Positions 7,770 to 16,044 of a stretch of DNA of 58,794 nt are shown piece after piece. The notes under the pieces were generated by a model. It did not search any database. It was not told the origin of the DNA and was given only the letters and a program-made list of their open reading frames with translations. Source of the stretch: an uncultured Alistipes sp. (GTDB taxonomy: Bacteria; Bacteroidota; Bacteroidia; Bacteroidales; UBA932); contig UQUN01000016.1 of assembly GCA_900544175.1 (NCBI GenBank), forward strand, positions 1 to 58,794. Direction: 5' to 3'. A program made the translations under genes and the position numbers. How positions within the stretch are numbered: position 1 is the stretch's first letter; every line of letters begins with the position of its first letter.

Positions 7770-9866
7770 ATGAAAACGATTATTCAATTTATCAAGGCTG
7801 CGGCATCAAAGCTGCGGGACAGCAAACTTCAAAGGCTCGGAGGTAAGGAGATCGGAGCTGTGCTGGACGGTACGGCGGAGGCTCTCGGGCTGGAGAACAG
7901 GAGCGAGGCGGTGATTTTTACTGCTATCTTCGACCGCAGTTGCGCGGGCAGGAACAGCGACTTGGAGGACATCGCATCGTACTTCGGTTGCTCCCAGCTG
8001 GATGTCATGGAGTATGTGCCTACGTTGAAATCCTTGCTGAAGAAGGGGTTGGTGGTGCAGACGGACATGAGTGAGTGCCGGCTGGTGCATCAGAGCTTCA
8101 TGGTGGCCAATTATGTCATCGGCTGCATCTTGGAGAACCGGGTACCGGATGTGCGGGAGGCTCGGGCCCTTGCCAAGGAATTTGACCGGTACGATTTCTG
8201 CCGGCTGGTTGACTCGCAGATACAGGACAGTGATGTGACGGCAGAGGCCCTGTGCCAGTTCCTGGAGAATGTGGAGCGCGACAACAGTGAGATGCCGCTG
8301 GTGAGGGACCTGATGGCTGTTGTTCCGGAATTGACAGCGCGTGCGCTTTTTTATGAGGTGTGCTATGACTTCTACCATAGTAACGGGGATGGACAGTCCG
8401 ATATAACAAGGACTCTGGACGATATGTACGAGACTTACGGCATCCGTTTCCGGGAGCGGAAGGCACTGCTGGACGGGACGCATCCGCTTGTGCAGGCCGG
8501 GCTTGTGGAAGTCACCGGAGACAAAGACGGTATTGCCCTGACAGTGAAAGGAGAACGGCTTTTTCTCGGGGAGGATTTCGGTATATTCAGCAAGCAGTAC
8601 ACGGGACTTGACCGTTATTCTTTCGTCAGGAAAGTCAAGGAGTTTGTTCACAGCAGGCAGCATGATCTGGAGCATCAAATGGTAATGCACAGACTTGCGG
8701 AGCGTATCTGCCTGATGGAGGATTCGAACCGCTCTCTGGGCAATCTTGCGAAGATTCGGGAGATTATCAGCGAGGTGGATGTCCGGGTGTTGTTCTATAT
8801 TGTATGCGATGCCTGTGCGGACGGGGACGGTGTCAGTCTCTCGCGGGAGCTGAGGGCCTTGTATCCTGTTAAGGAGCGCAATGCCAACTTGAAGGCTTTT
8901 AAGGACGAGACACACAAGCTGCAGCGTCTGGATCTTGTGGAGATGAGGACGGAGAGCGGTCTGTTCGGAGAATATACGTCCCTTCAGTTGACAGACAAGG
9001 GCAAAGAGCTTTATTTCGAGGAGGATGCGCAGCTGTTCATGGAAAGTACCGGAGGTAAGGATCTGATTTTGGCGAAGGACATCAAGGAGAAAAGGCTGTT
9101 CTTTACCGGAAGGGAGGGAGAGCAGCTGGCCATGGTGGGCAATGCCCTTCAGGAGGAGAATTACCGGACGCTGACGGCCCGGCTGGAGGCCAAGGGGCTG
9201 TCGAAGGGTATTGCGGTCCTGCTGTACGGTGCGCCGGGTACGGGAAAGACCGAGTCGGTGATGCAGTGGGCGCGGGAGAGCGGACGGGACGTAATCCACG
9301 TGGACATAAGTGCGGCGAAGAGCATGTGGTACGGCGAGAGCGAGAAGATAGTCAAGGGTATATTCACGAGGTACAAGCGGCAGTGCAAGAGTTCTGCGAT
9401 CAAGCCCATACTGTTGTTCAATGAGGCTGATGCCATATTCTCCAAGCGCCGGAGCAATGGGAGTGGGAGGAGCAGTATTGACCAGACGGAGAATACGATA
9501 CAGAATATCATTCTGGAAGAGATGGAGAGGCTGGACGGTATCCTGATTGCCACGACCAATCTGGCGGACAATCTCGACATGGCTTTCGAGCGGCGTTTCC
9601 TTTTCAAGGTGCGTCTGGACAGGCCATCGGAGGAGGTCAAGTGCCGGATATGGCAGGACAAGCTGCCTGCCATCAGTGTGGAGAATGCCGCCCGCCTGGC
9701 TTCGGACTACGACCTGAGCGGCGGTGAGATCGACAATATCGTCCGTAAGGTCGCCATGATGGAGGTCCTGGACGGCGGAGTGCCGACGATGGAGGCGATA
9801 GAAAAGCTGTGTGGTGAGGAGAGAATCAGCCGGCAGACAGGGACACGCATAGGATTCAGAAATTGA
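7770..9866 (+). CDS. AAA+ ATPase with long N-terminal region
   Basis: 698 residues from the ATG at 7770. The first 450 or so residues are helical repeats of unknown role. The C-terminal AAA+ core has Walker A GAPGTGKT (about 487-494), Walker B LLFNEADAIF (about 546), sensor-1 IATTN (about 593) and arginine-finger region AFERRFLFKVRLDRP. The first acid of Walker B is Asn; I recall this NE form as typical of a Bacteroidetes subfamily, so ATPase activity may be kept. A C-terminal lid follows. These proteins resemble CDC48/spastin-type remodelers, but the substrate is unknown. It lies downstream of a truncated paralogue. Confidence 0.85.
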   Translation: MKTIIQFIKAAASKLRDSKLQRLGGKEIGAVLDGTAEALGLENRSEAVIFTAIFDRSCAGRNSDLEDIASYFGCSQLDVMEYVPTLKSLLKKGLVVQTDMSECRLVHQSFMVANYVIGCILENRVPDVREARALAKEFDRYDFCRLVDSQIQDSDVTAEALCQFLENVERDNSEMPLVRDLMAVVPELTARALFYEVCYDFYHSNGDGQSDITRTLDDMYETYGIRFRERKALLDGTHPLVQAGLVEVTGDKDGIALTVKGERLFLGEDFGIFSKQYTGLDRYSFVRKVKEFVHSRQHDLEHQMVMHRLAERICLMEDSNRSLGNLAKIREIISEVDVRVLFYIVCDACADGDGVSLSRELRALYPVKERNANLKAFKDETHKLQRLDLVEMRTESGLFGEYTSLQLTDKGKELYFEEDAQLFMESTGGKDLILAKDIKEKRLFFTGREGEQLAMVGNALQEENYRTLTARLEAKGLSKGIAVLLYGAPGTGKTESVMQWARESGRDVIHVDISAAKSMWYGESEKIVKGIFTRYKRQCKSSAIKPILLFNEADAIFSKRRSNGSGRSSIDQTENTIQNIILEEMERLDGILIATTNLADNLDMAFERRFLFKVRLDRPSEEVKCRIWQDKLPAISVENAARLASDYDLSGGEIDNIVRKVAMMEVLDGGVPTMEAIEKLCGEERISRQTGTRIGFRN

Positions 9867-9903
9867 AAATGTGTTATTTTTGTGCGCTTTATTGGAAGAT
9901 GGT

Positions 9904-10398
9904 ATGAGAGATTTCGCAGCTATAGATTTCGAGACGGCCAACAGGGAGCCGTCCAGTGTGTGCAGCGTGGGGCTTGTGGTTGTCCGCGGCGGGGAGGTCG
10001 TGGACCGCTTCTACAGCCTCATTCGTCCCGAGCCGGAGTATTATTGCTACTGGAACATCCGCGTCCACGGCCTTACGATGGAGGATACCGCTGAGGCTCC
10101 GGTATTTCCTCAGGTGTGGGAGAAGGCCGCTCCGCTTATCGGAGGACTGCCGCTCGTGGCCCACAACAGCAGTTTCGACGAGCGCTGTCTGCGGGCGGTG
10201 TTCCGTACTTACTGTATGGACTATCCGGATTATACTTTCCATTGCACCTGCATTGCCTCCAGGCGCGTGTTCGGAAGAGAGCTGCCTAACCACCAGCTTC
10301 AGACCGTCGCGGCCCGCTGCGGTTTCGACCTGACGCGGCACCATCACGCGCTGGCGGATGCGGAGGCCTGCGCCGCCATCGCACTCAGAATACTGTAA
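9904..10398 (+). CDS. DEDDh 3'-5' exonuclease (DnaQ-like)
   Basis: 164 residues from the ATG at 9904. Exo I is DFAAIDFETAN (Asp/Glu metal ligands), Exo II is VAHNSSFDERCL and Exo III is HHALADAEACA, giving the full DEDDh set. The size is that of a stand-alone exonuclease domain, as in DNA polymerase III epsilon-like proteins. It probably trims 3' ends of DNA or RNA in repair or defence. The gene starts 37 bp after the ATPase; a TATTTTTG box at about 9873-9880 may serve it alone. Confidence 0.92.
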   Translation: MRDFAAIDFETANREPSSVCSVGLVVVRGGEVVDRFYSLIRPEPEYYCYWNIRVHGLTMEDTAEAPVFPQVWEKAAPLIGGLPLVAHNSSFDERCLRAVFRTYCMDYPDYTFHCTCIASRRVFGRELPNHQLQTVAARCGFDLTRHHHALADAEACAAIALRIL

Positions 10399-10450
10399 CC
10401 CTCTGCTGCGGTCTTTTGCTTCAGGGGAATGCTTTGATTGGCTGTTTATC

Positions 10451-10516
10451 TTGATTATCAATGATTTAACAGGATAAAAAAGTGCCCTGTTCTGGTTTGA
10501 AAGCCGAACGGGGCAC
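10451..10516. repeat. Dispersed stem-loop repeat, copy 1
   Basis: TTGATTATCA (10451-10460) is followed by a hairpin: stem GTGCCCTGTTC (10482-10492), loop TGGTTTGAAAGCC, stem GAACGGGGCAC (10506-10516). A second copy at 49502-49595 has the same leading 10-mer and the same loop core GGTTTGAAA but a different 11-bp stem. It can end transcription: the minus strand has TTTTTT after the stem, the plus strand only a weak T tract. Confidence 0.65.
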
Positions 10517-10722
10517 CTTTGTACTCTGCAAGTCACTGAAAATAAGCACTTTCGTTATAAAATGCATTCCCTGACTTTCCAGAAAATACCAATCATAAGG
10601 CCGGCATTGACCGCTGCTCTCTGGTTGTGGTGTCAGGCTGCGAGTCTTATGATAAAAATTTCCAGTTCTCCCGGATTCTCGTTACATTTGACTTCGTCAT
10701 TTATACTGTTGCGCCTCGGCAG

Positions 10723-10731
10723 TATATTTGC
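10723..10731 (+). promoter_or_regulatory. -7 box of the toxin-antitoxin pair
   Basis: TATATTTGC is an exact TAnnTTTGC match 25 bp before the antitoxin start. No -33 TTTG lies at normal spacing. A good Shine-Dalgarno (AGGAGG, 10743-10748) follows, which is unusual in this window. Confidence 0.5.
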
Positions 10732-10756
10732 AGAATAATCAATAGGAGGAGAAAAG

Positions 10757-10876
10757 ATGAGAGTATCAGCGTCAATGGAGAACCTGTGGCGGTATATCGA
10801 CTCCCTCTCATTGAGTAAGCGCAACCGTGAGTGGCTGGCAGGCAAGCTGTTGGAGGAACTTCGTCATGAATTATAG
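10757..10876 (+). CDS. Short antitoxin of a RelE-type pair
   Basis: 39 residues: an N-terminal MRVSASMENLWRYIDSLSLS, then KRNREWLAGKLLEELRHEL. It resembles the very short Bacteroidetes antitoxins that precede RelE-like toxins (a tryptophan-containing N-terminal half and a WLA.KLLEE helix). It is too short for a DNA-binding domain of ordinary size. It overlaps the toxin start by 11 bp. A purine-rich ribosome site 8 nt upstream fixes the ATG at 10757. Confidence 0.75.
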   Translation: MRVSASMENLWRYIDSLSLSKRNREWLAGKLLEELRHEL

Positions 10877-11156
10877 GATAGGGGTATCAGCTACGTTCAA
10901 GAAAGATATCAAGCATCTTGGTAAACGCTATACGTCAATTGTTGACGATTATGCGCATTGGCTTGAGGAGTTGGAAGCCAATCCAAATCTCGGAACGGAT
11001 CTCGGAGGCGGTCTTTGGAAGATCCGTATGTCCATTGCATCCAAGGGCCTTGGAAATAGCGGCGGTGCGAGGGTCATTACGTTCTCGGTGATAATGCGGG
11101 AGTATGTCAGCCGTGCGGAGATCGAGCAGTTTTTAGAGAAAAACGGACTGAGGTAA
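10866..11156 (+). CDS. RelE/ParE-family toxin with apparent C-terminal deletion
   Basis: 96 residues from the ATG at 10866. FKKDIKHLGKRYTSIVDDY, NPNLGTDLGGGLWKIRMSI and SKGLGNSGGARVITF are the standard Bacteroidetes RelE-like framework. In intact relatives ITY/ITF is followed by a strand, VYLLTIYDKSE, then a final helix. Here ITFSVIMREYV runs straight into SRAEIEQFLEKNGLR, so about 15-17 residues including the YDK catalytic segment appear deleted in frame. The protein is probably non-toxic or only an antitoxin-binding remnant. It is convergent with the PLD gene (8-bp gap). Confidence 0.85.
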   Translation: MNYRIGVSATFKKDIKHLGKRYTSIVDDYAHWLEELEANPNLGTDLGGGLWKIRMSIASKGLGNSGGARVITFSVIMREYVSRAEIEQFLEKNGLR

Positions 11157-11164
11157 AGCCCCGC

Positions 11165-11701
11165 TCAGATAATGCGGTCGCCGCAGTAGGCCTTACGTCC
11201 GCATTTACGGCAGTGCGAGCCCATCCATACGCTGTCGAACTGGTTGGCGGCGGCTTCCACGAGCGCGGGGTCGTCGGTGAGGATGCCGGCCTCGAAGTTC
11301 CGGCGCAGAGGGCTTTTCATGCCAATGCCGGCACCGGTGAGATTGGCTGAGCCTATATAGGCGGTCTTCATGTCGAATATCAGCAGTTTGAAGTGGACGC
11401 GCGGGCACAGTATCCGTTCCAGTCCGGTTGCCAGCTCAGGGTAGCGGTCGAAGTCCTCCCGGAATGCCTGGCCCGGCTCTTTGGCGTGTATGAGGCGTAT
11501 CTCCACGCCCTTTTTTATCAGCCCGGCTATTATGGCTAAAAACGGGACGGTCTGCCTGCCCTGTGCCACATACAGGTCCTTGATGTCGGCCGTGCCTATC
11601 CACAACTGACGCTTCACGCTTGCAACGCGGGCTATGACTTTCTCATAATGTGCGCTGTCCGCGATGTATTCTGTAGTGTATGCAGGGCTGTTGTCGTTCA
11701 T
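11165..11701 (-). CDS. Phospholipase D-fold nuclease, single HKD motif
   Basis: 178 residues. It has one HKD motif, HFKLLIFDMKTAYIGSANLTG (His-Lys-Asp then GSAN), so activity would need a dimer, as in Nuc-type nucleases. The C-terminus has a cysteine set CRKCGRKAYC that could bind zinc. It probably cleaves nucleic acid. It lies 22 bp downstream of the second WYL regulator on the same strand, so the two form an operon. WYL regulators next to nucleases are frequent in anti-phage loci, so a defence role is plausible but unproven. Confidence 0.85.
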   Translation of the reverse strand: MNDNSPAYTTEYIADSAHYEKVIARVASVKRQLWIGTADIKDLYVAQGRQTVPFLAIIAGLIKKGVEIRLIHAKEPGQAFREDFDRYPELATGLERILCPRVHFKLLIFDMKTAYIGSANLTGAGIGMKSPLRRNFEAGILTDDPALVEAAANQFDSVWMGSHCRKCGRKAYCGDRII

Positions 11702-11723
11702 TTAGGTTGCTGATTTTAAATGT

Positions 11724-12620
11724 TCAACGGGATGCAATCGTCTCTGCCTGCCATCTGATGTGCCCTTTCAGGTGCGAGGGGGATACGACCTCGACCTCAT
11801 AGCCGTGCGAGAGTATCTCCTGAATGAAGTCGTATGTGGGGGAGATGTAGTACTGGAATATGGAGTAGTCCTCTTCTGTCTTTATCTCCTTTTGCGAATG
11901 GTGCAGGGGGAGCGTCCTGAAGTAATCTCTCTTGGTGCCGTAAACTTTCAGCTCAATGAATTCAGGAGGGCATTTCTCGTCCAGGATTACTCCGAATGAG
12001 TTCTGGAAATATTCCTTGGGATTGAAGTCCTCGGGCATGCTGAAAGTGTTCTCAGTCGCCTCCAGGCTCAGAATGCGGTCCAAGGCGTATGTCCGCAGCG
12101 CATTTCTCGACGGAACCGATGCTATCATGTACCATCTCTGCCGGAATATCTTGATGAAATAAGGCCCGACCTCCACGGTGTACTCATCGGGTTTCCAGAA
12201 GCTCTTGTAGGTCATGCGGAGGGTGTGGCCGTCCCGCATGGATTCTATCACGGTTGTCAGGAACTTCTGTCCTGAGGGAATGTCTTCCAGCAGGATGCGG
12301 CCTTTCAGGTCCTGGCTCTCGTTGATGAGGTTGTTGACAGCGAATGTGTTCAGCAGCCAAGCCCTGATGCTGCAGCTCTTCAGGTCGTCTGAATTCTCTA
12401 TGTAGTAGCGGTATCCGTCTTTCCTGTCACAGGCGATGTTTATGTCGAAGATCTCCTCAATCGCTTTTCTGTGATTGTGAAAAGTCTTCAAGGGCAGTTC
12501 CACTCCTCCGCTCATGCTGTTGCGGAGCCATTTGCTGTTGATCTCCTGCAATGTTATCTTTCCGGCCCTGTGGATGGTGTCCACGAGCCAGATATACCGG
12601 TTGAACAAGTCTCTGGCCAT
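11724..12620 (-). CDS. WYL-domain transcriptional regulator 2
   Basis: 298 residues from the ATG at 12620, clearly paralogous to the 6450-7391 protein along its whole length. Winged helix: ITLQEINSKWLRNSMSGG and LPLKTFHNHRKAIEEIFDI. WYL region: YKSFWKPDEYTVEVGPYFIK, QRWYMIASV and ALRTYALDRI. It heads an operon with the PLD nuclease. A dyad GTTGC-N8-GCAAC sits just upstream of its -7 box and differs from the operator of the first WYL gene, so the paralogues may recognise different DNA. Confidence 0.88.
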   Translation of the reverse strand: MARDLFNRYIWLVDTIHRAGKITLQEINSKWLRNSMSGGVELPLKTFHNHRKAIEEIFDINIACDRKDGYRYYIENSDDLKSCSIRAWLLNTFAVNNLINESQDLKGRILLEDIPSGQKFLTTVIESMRDGHTLRMTYKSFWKPDEYTVEVGPYFIKIFRQRWYMIASVPSRNALRTYALDRILSLEATENTFSMPEDFNPKEYFQNSFGVILDEKCPPEFIELKVYGTKRDYFRTLPLHHSQKEIKTEEDYSIFQYYISPTYDFIQEILSHGYEVEVVSPSHLKGHIRWQAETIASR

Positions 12621-12636
12621 AGTTACGCTGTTTTAT

Positions 12637-12670
12637 GCAAATTTAGTAAAATGTTGCTCAGTCCCGCAAC
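12637..12670 (-). promoter_or_regulatory. Promoter of WYL regulator 2 with its own dyad
   Basis: Minus strand -7 box TAAATTTGC (12645-12637). Eight to 25 bp further upstream lies the inverted repeat GTTGC/GCAAC (12653-12657 and 12666-12670). The position resembles the shared operator, but the sequence fits it poorly (about 4 of 7 fixed positions per half). Confidence 0.45.
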
Positions 12671-12784
12671 GTGAGCTTCTTTTTGACATAGGCTGCGGCT
12701 ATTTTTGCGGAAAATGACCGGGCAGCAGCGCAATGTCCGCCAGTGACCGGAAATGCATATTTTAGACAATAAATGATGTATTGA

Positions 12785-13045
12785 ATGAAAAGTTTGTTAT
12801 ATTTGAACGACATATTGACAAACACGGAGAGTGTAAGTTTATTCTCGCAAGCGAATCTGGAAAATTCATTGAAGAGAGAATATGCGGACATTATCTCACG
12901 TCATATCCGTTACCGGTATGGGCGTGGGGCTGCTGCCTATTTTATCTTCAAGGTATTCCAGAACCTGCTTGCTGAAATAGGCTTCGGTGCCATGCTTTCT
13001 GCATTTTATAACAGCCTGATCCGGCACCGGCAGACAAAACACTAA
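12785..13045 (+). CDS. Hypothetical protein, 86 residues
   Basis: An ATG at 12785 opens an 86-residue frame beginning MKSLLYLNDILTNTESV, basic and amphipathic (RHIRYRYGRGAAAYFIFKVFQNLL). It ends 5 bp before the 47-residue gene at 13051, a spacing typical of an operon; this is the main reason to believe it. Overlapping frames on both strands are of similar length, and I do not recognise the family. Confidence 0.4.
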   Translation: MKSLLYLNDILTNTESVSLFSQANLENSLKREYADIISRHIRYRYGRGAAAYFIFKVFQNLLAEIGFGAMLSAFYNSLIRHRQTKH

Positions 13046-13050
13046 ACTTT

Positions 13051-13194
13051 ATGTACACTTTAAATTTCGCAAACGGTCAGTCTCAGACTTATCCCAGCCA
13101 AAGTGCAATGATACAGGCCGCACAGAAAATGGGAGGAACGGCCCAGGTTGTGGACTCGGCAAATAAGATTTACGTATTCGTTCCCAAGAAATAG
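13051..13194 (+). CDS. Small conserved-looking protein, 47 residues
   Basis: Starts MYTLNFANGQSQTYPSQ, continues SAMIQAAQKMGGTAQVVD and ends NKIYVFVPKK. It has a compact beta-alpha-beta look with a strong hydrophobic C-terminal strand and ordinary codon use, and a clean terminator follows 14 bp after the stop. It resembles small Bacteroides proteins of unknown role, but I cannot name a family. It lies immediately before the glycosylase/DUF262 module and is separated from it by that terminator. Confidence 0.6.
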   Translation: MYTLNFANGQSQTYPSQSAMIQAAQKMGGTAQVVDSANKIYVFVPKK

Positions 13195-13207
13195 CCGACT
13201 TTGATTG

Positions 13208-13247
13208 GATAAGGGAGAGTACTGGCACCGAGCCTATCTCCCTTATC
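13208..13247 (+). terminator. Rho-independent terminator
   Basis: Perfect 11-bp stem GATAAGGGAGA / TCTCCCTTATC with an 18-nt loop, followed by TGATTTTG. It closes the 13051 gene and isolates the next module. Confidence 0.75.
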
Positions 13248-13296
13248 TGATTTTGATGAGAATAGTTGATTTAATAACCAAATAACAATTAATGAA

Positions 13297-14040
13297 ATGA
13301 ACACTAATGAAGCGTTAATGCATTTGTATGAATCAAAATGGAGTACCTTGTGTAAAGTTCTTGACGAGAGAGGGTTGGCTGGGTATGAGTACAATCCGTT
13401 ATTATTAGGTGTCAAAGATGTGGAGGATTTTGATTCTGCGGATATTAAGATAATGTTTTTCGGACAGGATATGTCTGAGGGGTCATGGTACGAATATAAT
13501 CGTCATACTCAACCACTGTCTGAATGCATGATGTCGATAAGGACTTTTGACAATAAAGAAGGTTCTGTCGAATTGAACGGTAAAAGGAGAACTAAAGGAA
13601 TGGGCGGTGGAATGAACTTATTTATAGATAGATTCAATGGTAAGTTTAAGGATATGAAAGTCCGTTATGTATGGAATGATATTATAAAGCTGGGGCGTAA
13701 CTTGAAAGGGAATTCGAAGAAAGATATTTTGTTGCAGATAGAAAGCGAGTGTTTCGATGTGATAAAAGATGAAATCAATATAGTCAAGCCGCAAGTGGTG
13801 GTATTCTTCACAGGGCCAGAGGCATTCTGGGAAGGACAGTTACAAAGGAAAGTCGGAATAAATAATTCTAATTATGCCCCTTTCGGAGATTGGAGTTTGC
13901 GGCAGTTGGCATTATTGAATTTAGACAGCAGTATTTATCCATCAGTTAAATATGCGTTCAGGACTTACCATCCATCTTACAATTTCAGAAAGCACATGTG
14001 GGAGCCTTATGAGGCCATGATTCATAAGGTGGATTTATAA
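13297..14040 (+). CDS. Uracil-DNA-glycosylase-fold protein
   Basis: 247 residues. Three motifs are placed as in the UDG superfamily: IKIMFFGQDMSEGSWYEY (motif A, the GQD catalytic loop, about residue 55), PQVVVFFTGPEAFWE (the VxxxG strand, about 168) and FRTYHPSYN (motif B HPS, about 225). UDG-fold enzymes remove damaged or modified bases. The Asp of GQD is kept, but the usual Pro-Tyr is Met-Ser, so the substrate is probably not plain uracil. The gene is AT-rich and followed 86 bp later by two DUF262 genes, the architecture of modification-dependent restriction. I infer a base-excision step against modified phage DNA. Confidence 0.65.
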   Translation: MNTNEALMHLYESKWSTLCKVLDERGLAGYEYNPLLLGVKDVEDFDSADIKIMFFGQDMSEGSWYEYNRHTQPLSECMMSIRTFDNKEGSVELNGKRRTKGMGGGMNLFIDRFNGKFKDMKVRYVWNDIIKLGRNLKGNSKKDILLQIESECFDVIKDEINIVKPQVVVFFTGPEAFWEGQLQRKVGINNSNYAPFGDWSLRQLALLNLDSSIYPSVKYAFRTYHPSYNFRKHMWEPYEAMIHKVDL

Positions 14041-14125
14041 GGGCTCATGTAATTGTCGGCTATGTGGAAAATTTCAATTACTTTACTCCAGTAATTAATA
14101 ACTTATTTTATTTCGAACGAGTGTT

Positions 14126-16042
14126 ATGATATGTGTTATTCCCTTTTATAAACTTCTAAAGAAGAAGTTCATAATACCGCCGTATCAGCGGGGGTACAGG
14201 TGGGATAAAGAGCAGGTGGAGGCTCTGCTTAATGACCTACAGGAGTTTATAAAAAATAATGTCAAGAAGAATATGTCAGGCGGAGAGACTGGAGCATATT
14301 ATTGTCTTCAGCCTGTTGTGGTTGTGCCTGATGTGCATATGGGGGGATATGTAGTTGTGGACGGTCAACAGCGTCTGACTACTGTTTTTCTTCTACTGCA
14401 TTATTTGAGAAATGAACAGGAGTGGAACTTCCCGATATTTTCACTGTCAATGCCATCCAGAGATGTAGAGGAGGAATATCTGTGCAATAAAAAGTTTAAA
14501 AATCAGGCAAGTGAAGAAGAAGTTGGGAATATTGATATTTTCTATATTCGTCAGGCGTATGATACTATAGCCGGATGGTTCGCAAAGGATACGTCAAGAG
14601 CGCAGAACAAAGATTATTTCAGAAGATTGTTTGCTTATACCCCTGAAGAAGATGAGGTAAATCGGGATGTTCGTGTTATATGGTATGAGGTGTCTGGGGG
14701 GGCGGCCTTGGATGCATTCAGAAGGTTGAATTATGGTAAGATTCCTCTGACATCTACGGAACTTGTGAAGGCGGTACTGCTCAAGGGAGATATCGCTTGT
14801 ACTGCCGGAGAGTACAGGCGGGGTGCTGCATATCGCCGGGCTTTGGAGTGGGATCTTATGGAACAGACGCTTCAGAATCCATACCTTTGGTCAATGCTTG
14901 CAGATACATCGGAATCATCAATTTCGCAATTTGATGTTGTTCTGGATTTTGTCGCAGATGAATTGAATGAGGAGATGAAAGATTCTAAAACAGGGAAATG
15001 CCCGTTTGTCCGCAAAGACAGAATGTATTTGCTTAGTCGTGATTCATGCGATTATTTTAACTACAATGTGGTCAATGAGTATCTGAGCCGTAACAAGAAA
15101 GCTGTGGAGGATGTGTGGAACAGGATACGCATGACTTTTAATCTGATATCTAATTGGTATGACAATATTGTGTGGTATCATTTGATAGGTTTGCTCAGGA
15201 TTCTGATACCCAAAAGTAAACGTAAGTCCAGAAGAGAGTTTGTCAGAGATGTTTATCTGATGTCTGTGGGTGAGGATGGTAGGGCTATTGACCGCCCTCA
15301 GTTTACTGAGCGTTTGGAAAAATCGATAGCGGATATGATTAAATTACCTGAAGATGTGAAGGAGTTGAAGGATCTGAGCTATGCGGAGGGAAAACATAGG
15401 GGCGTGATAGTGCAGATTCTGGAACTTCTAAATGTAAGAGAAGCTATGTCGGATATTGCCGGAGGGGGACGATTCGCATTTTACTTATTTGAGCAATTCA
15501 ATGAGACATCGTTGGAGCATATACATCCTCAGAATATAACGACGGAAGTTCCGTATGACGATTTTATGGAGTGGGTAAGACGCCGAGGAATGGATTTTGA
15601 GGAGATATGTGTAACTGACAGTGAGGGCTCATTGCAACAGAGTGCGGCAAATGCATTGGAGAAACTTCGGTCGGTAACGCAGAACGACTATGCTGATGAT
15701 AGCCAAAGGGATGAAGTGGATGAGGCAGTGCGGGTGTTGGATTGTTTTTTTGGAGATATCTCAGGTATAACACAGTCGGAACTTCACTCTGTTTCAAATC
15801 TTGCGTTAGTGGATCAGCCTACTAATTCTGCCCTCCAGAATTATTTCCTTGACAGGAAACGGGATATTCTTATGAGCCGTCATGCACAAAAAGAGACTTA
15901 TGCGCTTCCTGCTACGCTGAAAGTCTTTAGTAAGGAATATTCCCGTGCATCTCCAGGAGACATGCGTCTGTGGCGTAAAGAAGACAGAGAGAATTACTTA
16001 AAAGTAATACAGGATACTTACAATTATTTTAAGAGGCTTTAA
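14126..16042 (+). CDS. DUF262-DUF1524 nuclease (GmrSD-like)
   Basis: 638 residues. The N-terminal DUF262 (ParB/Srx-like) domain has IIPPYQRGYRW (about 16) and VVDGQQRLTTVFLLLHYL (about 76), the DGQQR motif linked to nucleotide-driven activity. Towards the C-terminus SLEHIHPQN (about 461) is the DUF1524 HNH-type nuclease motif. The combination is that of type IV modification-dependent enzymes such as GmrSD and SspE-like proteins. The next gene, 2 nt away, encodes another DUF262 protein, so the pair should act together. The AT-rich codon use differs from the housekeeping genes of the window, which suggests transfer. Confidence 0.88.
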   Translation: MICVIPFYKLLKKKFIIPPYQRGYRWDKEQVEALLNDLQEFIKNNVKKNMSGGETGAYYCLQPVVVVPDVHMGGYVVVDGQQRLTTVFLLLHYLRNEQEWNFPIFSLSMPSRDVEEEYLCNKKFKNQASEEEVGNIDIFYIRQAYDTIAGWFAKDTSRAQNKDYFRRLFAYTPEEDEVNRDVRVIWYEVSGGAALDAFRRLNYGKIPLTSTELVKAVLLKGDIACTAGEYRRGAAYRRALEWDLMEQTLQNPYLWSMLADTSESSISQFDVVLDFVADELNEEMKDSKTGKCPFVRKDRMYLLSRDSCDYFNYNVVNEYLSRNKKAVEDVWNRIRMTFNLISNWYDNIVWYHLIGLLRILIPKSKRKSRREFVRDVYLMSVGEDGRAIDRPQFTERLEKSIADMIKLPEDVKELKDLSYAEGKHRGVIVQILELLNVREAMSDIAGGGRFAFYLFEQFNETSLEHIHPQNITTEVPYDDFMEWVRRRGMDFEEICVTDSEGSLQQSAANALEKLRSVTQNDYADDSQRDEVDEAVRVLDCFFGDISGITQSELHSVSNLALVDQPTNSALQNYFLDRKRDILMSRHAQKETYALPATLKVFSKEYSRASPGDMRLWRKEDRENYLKVIQDTYNYFKRL

Positions 16043-16044
16043 TC

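Noticed and set aside
7806..9941. Long minus-strand open frame (711 codons) opposite the AAA+ ATPase
   Set aside because: It is the antisense shadow of a gene with full AAA+ motifs; its translation is rich in Leu/His/Arg/Gln with no domain.
12653..12675. Eighth copy of the shared operator before WYL regulator 2
   Set aside because: Only about 4 of 7 fixed positions match in each half, and a different dyad with other spacing explains the symmetry better.
12781..12975. Alternative plus-strand frame (MNEKFVIFERHIDKHGE) overlapping the 86-residue frame
   Set aside because: It ends far from the next gene and is less compatible with the 47-residue neighbour; neither has a family match, so only the better-placed frame was listed.
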